Source: Gemmatimonadota bacterium
Lineage (GTDB): Bacteria > Gemmatimonadota > Gemmatimonadetes > Gemmatimonadales > Gemmatimonadaceae
DNA: 8,153 bases
Reading direction: 5' to 3'
NCBI GenBank assembly: GCA_023249395.1
Contig: JAHFCS010000074.1
Coordinates: 1-8,153 of the forward strand
This document shows, piece by piece, positions 1 to 4,326 of this stretch. A program made the translations under genes and the position numbers. Below the pieces are notes generated by a model. The model ran no database searches. It was not told the DNA's origin and worked only from the letters and a program-made list of their open reading frames with translations. Positions within the stretch are counted from its first letter, which is position 1; each line of letters starts with the position of its first letter.

Positions 1-1
1 T

Positions 2-304
2 TTGCCCGCGGCGAGAGCAGAAATCGACAACGCATACGGGACTCTGCTCGGCCCCGAAGCTCCGCTCCTTCGCATGCTCGATGTCGAGTCGGTTGTGCGA
101 CTTGTAGCTCATCCGAAAAAACTCGCAATGCTCGCACGGCTGACGGCGGCCGACGCCACGCTCGCGGGTGACACCGGAATGGATGGCGAGCGGCGGCGAC
201 TAGTCGCGCGAGCCACAGCGTTCGCTATGGCCGCCGTTGCACTCGATCCGACCGACGATGAAGCAGCGGCAATCGCGACGGAACTCGGAGTGAGTAGCGG
301 GTAG
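2..304 (+). CDS. 3' end of a helical protein, possibly DUF6483-like (partial)
   Basis: The frame is open from the window edge to a TAG at 302-304 with codon use like the rest of the window, so this is the C-terminal ~100 residues of a gene starting further left. The TTG at position 2 is probably an internal codon. The peptide is Ala/Leu-rich and predicted mostly helical: an 'EIDNAY..LLG' segment, then 'MLDVESVVRLV', then 'LAMLARLTAADATLAGDTG', ending in an Ala-rich helix and 'ALDPTDDEAAAIATELGV'. From memory, this order (I.eay..LLG, a short 'l..l' segment, a helix pair with a central Gly, a final A..l.eAL helix) resembles DUF6483, a TPR-like family of unknown function. That family link is inference without a search. 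No signal peptide or membrane segment lies in the visible part, and no terminator is seen just after the stop. Confidence 0.72.
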   Translation: MPAARAEIDNAYGTLLGPEAPLLRMLDVESVVRLVAHPKKLAMLARLTAADATLAGDTGMDGERRRLVARATAFAMAAVALDPTDDEAAAIATELGVSSG

Positions 305-763
305 CGGGTCCCTAGAGATTCGAAATACCGGCCGGGCAGAGCGATTTGGAGCGCTTTGTGAGCTGCGACATGCCACCAGCTTCGGCCATACCGAGCGGCG
401 ATCCAGAGCGCCGCGCCGCTTATTCCGCTGCTGACTTCTCGCTCCGTCGTGTTGATGACCGACACAACGTCTTCCTTTCAGAAGTAAGGCGAGATCTCCC
501 CAGGTAAGAACACTGACTGTCCCTGCGCGAGCGCCGGATCTACGCAGCCCGATTCTTGATCGCGAGAGCTTCGCGGTCAGTGGCCCGCTCGCCCTGGTCG
601 GCCCGCCTCCCATCCGGTTTCTATTCGTCGCCCCACAGGTCTCGCTAGCCGCTTCGTTCAGTGGGTTTCTCACGATTCCCACCTTGCGGTTCACTCGGGT
701 CGTTGCGACCAACTCCCCAGAGGACTTCCACCTCCAAGTCGATGTTCATGCTGGGCCCACCAC
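305..763. other. Long convergent intergenic stretch with no convincing gene
   Basis: This stretch separates the plus-strand gene ending at 304 from the minus-strand small gene that ends at 819. Reading frames here are short or have poor, mixed composition. The least unlikely is a minus-strand frame with a GTG start at 465 behind an AAGGAAG ribosome binding site, but most of its length runs antisense through the real gene at 2-304. A hairpin with 9-bp arms (557-565 with 571-579, one G-U pair, 5-nt loop GAGCT) is present without a T-tract. I see no tRNA or known structured RNA. It could hold a small RNA or gene remnant, but nothing shows it. Confidence 0.5.
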
Positions 764-796
764 AAAAAAAGGGCCGCCTTCATCGGGCGGCCCTTT
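764..796 (-). terminator. Strong intrinsic terminator of the small gene at 819-1028
   Basis: Arms 768-778 and 786-796 pair perfectly over 11 bp (core GGGCCGCC/GGCGGCCC) around a 7-nt loop. On the minus strand the hairpin is followed by seven T (764-770 read in reverse). It begins 22 nt after the TGA of the minus-strand small gene. On the plus strand the second arm is followed only by TTTCATTT, part of it in the stem, so termination in that direction would be weaker. Confidence 0.88.
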
Positions 797-818
797 CATT
801 TACACCAAATCGGACGTG

Positions 819-1028
819 TCAGTTGTCGTTCTGGTCTCCCTCGTTGTCATAGCCAAGTCCATCTGCTTCGCGAAAACGATCGAGCACGCTACTGACGAAA
901 TCCATTCCCTTCTCTCCCAGCGTCGCCGCGCCGTTCCATCCCCGCCCGAACCACGCGCCCAGATCGATACGCGCATCCGAGCTCACGCCGCCAGCCTGGG
1001 GCTCAGGCGTGACGGGAACACCATACAT
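819..1028 (-). CDS. Small acidic-tailed hypothetical protein (~69 aa)
   Basis: I do not recognise this protein. It has a Pro-containing N-terminus (YGVPVTPEPQAGG), a Gly/Trp-rich middle (LGAWFGRGWNGAA), a short amphipathic segment (MDFVSSVLDRFREAD) and a strongly acidic, Asn-rich end (YDNEGDQNDN). There is no signal peptide or membrane helix. Three ATGs lie close together at 1037, 1034 and 1028. The GGGAGGA ribosome binding site touches the first, is 4 nt from the second and 10 nt from the third. I chose 1028 for spacing; 1034 is nearly as good (71 aa). Support for a real gene is the strong SD, G/C-rich third positions and a textbook terminator right after the stop. It lies 142 bp downstream of ispH on the same strand, with its own candidate promoter in the gap, so it is probably a separate short transcript. 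The function is unknown. Confidence 0.7.
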   Translation of the reverse strand: MYGVPVTPEPQAGGVSSDARIDLGAWFGRGWNGAATLGEKGMDFVSSVLDRFREADGLGYDNEGDQNDN

Positions 1029-1054
1029 CTCCATCATTCCTCCCTGTGCGTTGC

Positions 1055-1084
1055 CAATTCTTGTACGCCACAGCGTAAGTCAAG
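1055..1084 (-). promoter_or_regulatory. Candidate promoter overlapping an imperfect inverted repeat
   Basis: On the minus strand TTGACT (1083-1078) is a good -35 element. The hexamer 17 nt downstream, GAATTG (1060-1055), is a poor -10, so the promoter call is weak. The same stretch is an inverted repeat: CTTGTACGC (1060-1068), loop CACA, then GCGTA-AGT-CAAG (1073-1084), i.e. 9 paired bases with a 3-nt bulge. A dyad over a putative promoter 20-50 nt before a small gene would suit a repressor site. That role is inferred. Confidence 0.3.
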
Positions 1085-1179
1085 TTTCGGGCCGGACCGA
1101 AAAAACACAAGCGGCAATATTTCCGTCACTTCAAGGACGATCCCCGCCACCAGAGGTGACAGGCCCCGCGAAGCCGGAA

Positions 1180-2481
1180 TTACTCGATTGCTTGGGACCC
1201 AATACGACGGGTCGCGAAGATCCGCGCGACCGCGTCACCAATCTTGTTGTTGGGTGTGCTGGCGCCCGCGGTAATCCCCACGCGGACAGGACCTTCGTCC
1301 GGCAGCCAGGAGGGTGTGTCCACTTCGGCTTTCGCCCCGAGCGGCCGATGACGGATCGTTCCCGCCACAGGGTCGATTGCGCCCGCGTCCTCGACATGAT
1401 AGGTCCGGACGCTCTCCGAGCAGAGCGCGGCCAGAGAGAGCGTATTGCTCGAGTTGAAGCCACCAATCACGACCATCACGTCGAGGGGATCGGTCAGAAG
1501 CTCCACCACCGCGTCCTGCCTCTCCTGCGTCGCGCTGCAGATCGTGTCGAAGGTTTTGAAATTCGCGTTCGCGTATTCCTCCCCATGGGCGCGGATCATC
1601 GCCGCCCCAACCTCGACCCCAATTGCGAGCGACTCGCGCGCGAGCATCGTCGTCTGGTTGGCAACTCCGATCCGCTTGAGATCGCGATCTGGATCAAAGC
1701 CTGGCGAAACCGTATGGCCAAACTGAGTCATCAACGCTTCGGCTGAGACTTTCCCCTCGATGAAATCGCAGACCGCACGAGCCTCGTCCATGTTGCGCAC
1801 GACGATGTAATGTCCGGGTCCGTGCTTCGCGGTCTGCGATGCCGTCGCCCGAGTCTCCTCGTGGTAGTACTTGCCATGAATGAGCGCCGTGTAGCCGTCC
1901 CGGGCGTAGCTCTCGACCCTCTTCCAGACATTCAGCACCGAGCCACAGGTCGTGTCCACCATCACGCAGCCGATCTCCCTCAGCTTCTCGAAATCCTCGA
2001 TTGTCACGCCGAATGCCGGCAGGATCACGACATCATCCGGCCGTACGACGCCATAATCGATCTTTCCTCCGATTTGCGCCGGAATGAGGATCTCCACCCC
2101 CATTTCGCGCAGCTTCGCGTTCACGTGGGGGTTGTGGATGATCTCCCCGGCGAGGAAGACCCGCCGGTCGGGGAACTTCCTCCGGGTCTGGTAGGCGTAG
2201 TCAACGGCCCGCTCCACGCCGTAGCAGAAGCCGAATTCGCGGGCTAAACGGACGGTCACGCCCCCCGCCGTAAGGGTGAACTCCCGCTCCCGGAGCAGAT
2301 CGACCAGACGCCCGTTATAATCAGAAGCGAGCTCTTCCTGCACCTCGGCCTTGAGCCCAAAACCCTTCCGAAAGTAGACGTCAGGAATGGGATCGGGTCC
2401 GACCGGGGCCCGTGGGCCCTTCGGCCCGACAGGTGCAATATCAGGGCGATCCGCAGAATCTTTTACCGGCGAGTCTGACAT
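1180..2481 (-). CDS. ispH: 4-hydroxy-3-methylbut-2-enyl diphosphate reductase (IspH/LytB)
   Basis: IspH is the last enzyme of the MEP pathway. It reduces HMBPP to isopentenyl and dimethylallyl diphosphate with a [4Fe-4S] cluster, in the cytosol. The product is 433 aa, the long form also found in cyanobacteria and plants, versus about 310 aa in E. coli. The three cluster cysteines are visible: C86 in FGFCYGVERAV, C179 in DTTCGSV and C315 in TICSATQERQ. Other family motifs are GEIIHNPHVN (112-121), HGKYYHEET (202-210), ANQTTM (274-279), GGFNSSNT (340-347) and GITAGASTP (402-410). Nothing essential is missing. The recognisable core begins near residue 36 (VYFRKGFGLKAEVQEEL). Residues 1-34 are a Pro/Gly-rich extension containing APVGP twice. 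ATG 2481 is the only good start, though no strong SD precedes it. The frame stays open upstream to 3075, but that is antisense to ldcA. It is divergent from ldcA with a 27-bp gap. Confidence 0.97.
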   Translation of the reverse strand: MSDSPVKDSADRPDIAPVGPKGPRAPVGPDPIPDVYFRKGFGLKAEVQEELASDYNGRLVDLLREREFTLTAGGVTVRLAREFGFCYGVERAVDYAYQTRRKFPDRRVFLAGEIIHNPHVNAKLREMGVEILIPAQIGGKIDYGVVRPDDVVILPAFGVTIEDFEKLREIGCVMVDTTCGSVLNVWKRVESYARDGYTALIHGKYYHEETRATASQTAKHGPGHYIVVRNMDEARAVCDFIEGKVSAEALMTQFGHTVSPGFDPDRDLKRIGVANQTTMLARESLAIGVEVGAAMIRAHGEEYANANFKTFDTICSATQERQDAVVELLTDPLDVMVVIGGFNSSNTLSLAALCSESVRTYHVEDAGAIDPVAGTIRHRPLGAKAEVDTPSWLPDEGPVRVGITAGASTPNNKIGDAVARIFATRRIGSQAIE

Positions 2482-2496
2482 ATCAGTGAATTTAGT

Positions 2497-2500
2497 GAGG
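2497..2500 (+). promoter_or_regulatory. Ribosome binding site deciding the GTG start of ldcA
   Basis: TGAGG ends 8 nt before GTG 2509, the spacing expected of a working Shine-Dalgarno. It is the reason to keep the upstream GTG rather than an internal GTG at 2659, which has no SD. It lies inside the 27-bp gap between the two divergent start codons. Confidence 0.55.
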
Positions 2501-2508
2501 CACCCGAC

Positions 2509-3651
2509 GTGACGCTGACAGCGGCAACCAGCGCGACTCTCGATCATCCCGAGAGTAATCGCGCCGGTTTGATCGGCGCGAGACATAATGGCTCCGGCGC
2601 GACTGGCGCGGTGGGAAATGGCGCTGGCGCGAATGGTTCCCACCCGAATGGTGCCTCCGTGATCGCGATCGCCGACAATTGCACGCGCCCGCTCATTCGA
2701 CCGGCCGCCATCGCCAGGGGCGAAGCGATCGGCGTCGTTGCACCGTCGTACTCGCCGAGGTCCGGGCCGCTTCAGCGCGGAGTCCAGGCGCTGGAGCACG
2801 CGGGATACGAGGTGATTCTCGATCCTGATATCGCCACGCTCAGACGCTTTCAGCGGCACGAGGACGAGAGGCGCGCCAGCAATTTCATGGGGATGTGGCT
2901 CGACCCGCGGATCAAGGCGGTGATCGGCGGCACCGGAGGATACGGCGCAGTCCGGATGCTGCCTTACCTCGAGCCCGAGATCTTCAGGAATAATCCCAAG
3001 ATCTTCGTCGGCTACTCGGACATCACGGCGCTCCACCTCTGGCTCATGCGACAGGCGGGGCTTCGCGTCTTCCACGGCCCGACGGTGGACGATCTCGTTC
3101 CCATCGCGCGCGATCCGACCACCGGCTCATTGCTCACCGCGCTCACGAATCCGCGTCCCGCAACACGCCTCGGTCGTGACATCGCGCGTGCCGTCAGGCC
3201 GGGCCGCGCAAGCGGTCGTTTAACCGGTGGCAACCTGTCGATGGTCCAGCAGACTATCGGCACCCCGTACGAGATCGAGACCCGCGGAGCGATTCTCTTC
3301 CTCGAGGAGACTCACGACCCGATGTCGGTCGCCGACGAGCGCCTCGTGCATCTGCGCGCCGCTGGGCTTCTTCGCGACGTGAAAGGAATCGTCTTCGGCC
3401 AGCTCTCGCTCGACCGGTCGGAAGAAGATGAGTTCGAGGATTTTCTGCTCGATCTGCTCGCCGACCTCGATGTCCCGATCCTCATGGACTTCCCCGCCGG
3501 ACACGAGGTTCCGAACCTCACGCTTCCCCTCGGTACCGAAGTCGAGCTGGTCGTGGATGGTCTAACCGGTTGGCTCAACTATAAGGAGGAAGCGCTTTCC
3601 ACCAGTGAGCCGGATCCGCTCGCGGAGATTTCGGTCGAGCAGCCCATCTAA
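2509..3651 (+). CDS. ldcA: LD-carboxypeptidase, peptidase family S66 (LdcA/MccF type)
   Basis: Family S66 serine peptidases remove the terminal D-Ala from L,D-linked muropeptides in cytoplasmic peptidoglycan recycling; the MccF branch cleaves microcin C instead. The 380-aa product has the expected order: ARGEAIGVVAPS (69-80), IGGTGGYGAVRMLPYL (139-154), nucleophile S170 in VGYSD, LTGGNLS (238-244), catalytic Glu E266 in LFLEE, and H332 in PAGHE. The Ser-Glu and Glu-His spacings (about 96 and 66) fit the P. aeruginosa LdcA triad. Residues 1-60 are an extra low-complexity N-terminus with five pentapeptide repeats, not a signal peptide, so a cytoplasmic place is likely. The start is GTG with GAGG 8 nt upstream. 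If the internal GTG 2659 were used, the repeats would be non-coding. The gene is divergent from ispH and convergent with gmhA, so it is probably monocistronic. I cannot separate LdcA from MccF, but no microcin genes lie nearby. Confidence 0.93.
   Translation: MTLTAATSATLDHPESNRAGLIGARHNGSGATGAVGNGAGANGSHPNGASVIAIADNCTRPLIRPAAIARGEAIGVVAPSYSPRSGPLQRGVQALEHAGYEVILDPDIATLRRFQRHEDERRASNFMGMWLDPRIKAVIGGTGGYGAVRMLPYLEPEIFRNNPKIFVGYSDITALHLWLMRQAGLRVFHGPTVDDLVPIARDPTTGSLLTALTNPRPATRLGRDIARAVRPGRASGRLTGGNLSMVQQTIGTPYEIETRGAILFLEETHDPMSVADERLVHLRAAGLLRDVKGIVFGQLSLDRSEEDEFEDFLLDLLADLDVPILMDFPAGHEVPNLTLPLGTEVELVVDGLTGWLNYKEEALSTSEPDPLAEISVEQPI
2536..2556. promoter_or_regulatory. Perfect 7-bp inverted repeat, possible operator or promoter element
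   Basis: ACTCTCG (2536-2542) and CGAGAGT (2550-2556) are perfect inverted copies around a 7-nt spacer. The site lies 27 nt inside ldcA and 55 nt upstream of the ispH start, where ispH promoter sequences would be expected since the gap between the genes is only 27 bp. An operator role is inferred. It could also be chance within coding DNA. Confidence 0.3.
2575..2649 (+). repeat. Five degenerate 15-bp tandem units in the ldcA N-terminus
   Basis: The stretch divides into units of exactly 15 bp at 2575, 2590, 2605, 2620 and 2635, each starting GG and ending in AAT or ACT, often with GCG inside. A sixth, weaker unit starts at 2650. In the ldcA frame they read G-[AS]-x-x-[NT]: GARHN, GSGAT, GAVGN, GAGAN, GSHPN. 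The period is a whole number of codons, so copy changes keep the frame. This suggests a flexible linker that grew by slippage. Read as DNA, it is also a set of direct repeats in the ispH upstream region. Confidence 0.75.
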
Positions 3652-3654
3652 TCT

Positions 3655-3684
3655 CAGGTACCAGGTACCAGGTACCTGGGTTTT
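3655..3684 (+). terminator. Probable terminator of ldcA built from an AGGTACC triplicate
   Basis: CAGGTACC (3655-3662) pairs with GGTACCTG (3671-3678) over 8 bp around an 8-nt loop, followed by GG and TTTT (3681-3684). It begins 3 nt after the ldcA TAA, as expected for an intrinsic terminator, though the T-tract is short. Alternative pairings exist because the arms come from repeats (CCAGGTACCTGG, 3667-3678, is itself palindromic). On the minus strand no T-tract follows, so gmhA would not be well terminated by it. Confidence 0.5.
3656..3676. repeat. Three exact tandem copies of AGGTACC
   Basis: AGGTACC occurs at 3656, 3663 and 3670 with no mismatch. Each unit contains the 6-bp palindrome GGTACC, so the array can form several hairpins. 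It fills half of the 39-bp gap between the converging ldcA and gmhA stop codons. Confidence 0.95.
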
Positions 3685-3690
3685 GAGCAG

Positions 3691-4326
3691 CTAGCCGATC
3701 GCCTTGCCCGGCGTGGAAGCCCGCTCACCGACAAAGACGTTGTCAATCGCCATACACCAGGCGTGCAGCACCATCAGGTGGATCTCCTGGATGTGCGCCG
3801 TGTCCTCGCTCGGAACCGCGATGAGATGGTCAGCGGTGCCGCCGGTCAATCCAGCCGCACCGGTGAGCGCGATCGTCACCAAGCCGCGCTTTCTCGCGAC
3901 CTCGAGAGCCCTGACCACATTCTCGGATTTTCCGCTGGTGGTCAGCCCGATAGCGACGTCTCCTTCCTTGGCAAATGCCTCCATCTGCCGCGCGAAGAGG
4001 TCGGGATAGCCGAAGTCGTTGCCGATGCACGTCATTGTGCCGCCGTCGCTGGCAAGCGACACCGCGGGGAATGGTCGGCGCGCGCGACGGAACCGGCCAA
4101 CGAGCTCGCCCGCCAGGTGGCTTGCCTGTGTCGCGCTCCCTCCGTTGCCGAAGCAGATGATCTTTCCGCCACGAGTCAGAGATTCGATGATCGCGCGACC
4201 CGCTGCCTGCGCGGCAGGCGCCAGCGCCTCACCGCTGTCGATCACGACCTGCTGATGGGCGCGAAAATAATCGACGAGGGCAATATCGCCGTCGGAAAGT
4301 CCGGAACCGTGCGAGCTTGTTGTCAT
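3691..4326 (-). CDS. gmhA: Sedoheptulose-7-phosphate isomerase, SIS domain (GmhA)
   Basis: GmhA converts sedoheptulose 7-phosphate to D-glycero-D-manno-heptose 7-phosphate, the first step to ADP-heptose for LPS core or other heptosylated glycans. The 211-aa product is slightly longer than E. coli GmhA (192). One SIS domain is visible: GNGGSATQASHLAGELVGRF (60-79), the phosphate-binding loop TTSGKSENV (129-137) and SEDTAHIQEIHLMVLHAWC (173-191). H70, E74, Q180 and H188 match the conserved metal/active-site set, and the E74-H188 spacing of 114 matches E. coli E65-H180 (115). The ATG at 4326 overlaps the helicase TGA as ATGA and no strong SD precedes it, so reinitiation after helicase translation is likely. 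No other heptose gene (hldE, gmhB, waaD) is in view. The main alternative is a DiaA-like SIS protein, which shares these motifs. Confidence 0.9.
   Translation of the reverse strand: MTTSSHGSGLSDGDIALVDYFRAHQQVVIDSGEALAPAAQAAGRAIIESLTRGGKIICFGNGGSATQASHLAGELVGRFRRARRPFPAVSLASDGGTMTCIGNDFGYPDLFARQMEAFAKEGDVAIGLTTSGKSENVVRALEVARKRGLVTIALTGAAGLTGGTADHLIAVPSEDTAHIQEIHLMVLHAWCMAIDNVFVGERASTPGKAIG

Noticed and set aside
620..760. tRNA or other known RNA gene
   Set aside because: Short hairpins such as GGTCG-TTG-CGACC occur, but there is no acceptor stem, T-loop or cloverleaf.
1009..1746. 245-codon plus-strand frame over the ispH 3' end
   Set aside because: It is antisense to the conserved IspH motifs with Arg/Pro-rich shadow composition.
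2482..3075. N-terminal extension of the ispH frame
   Set aside because: The extra ~198 codons are antisense to ldcA, give Arg/His-rich low-quality peptide, and lie outside any IspH family alignment.
3656..3676. CRISPR or larger repeat array
   Set aside because: The units are only 7 bp and directly abut with no spacers.
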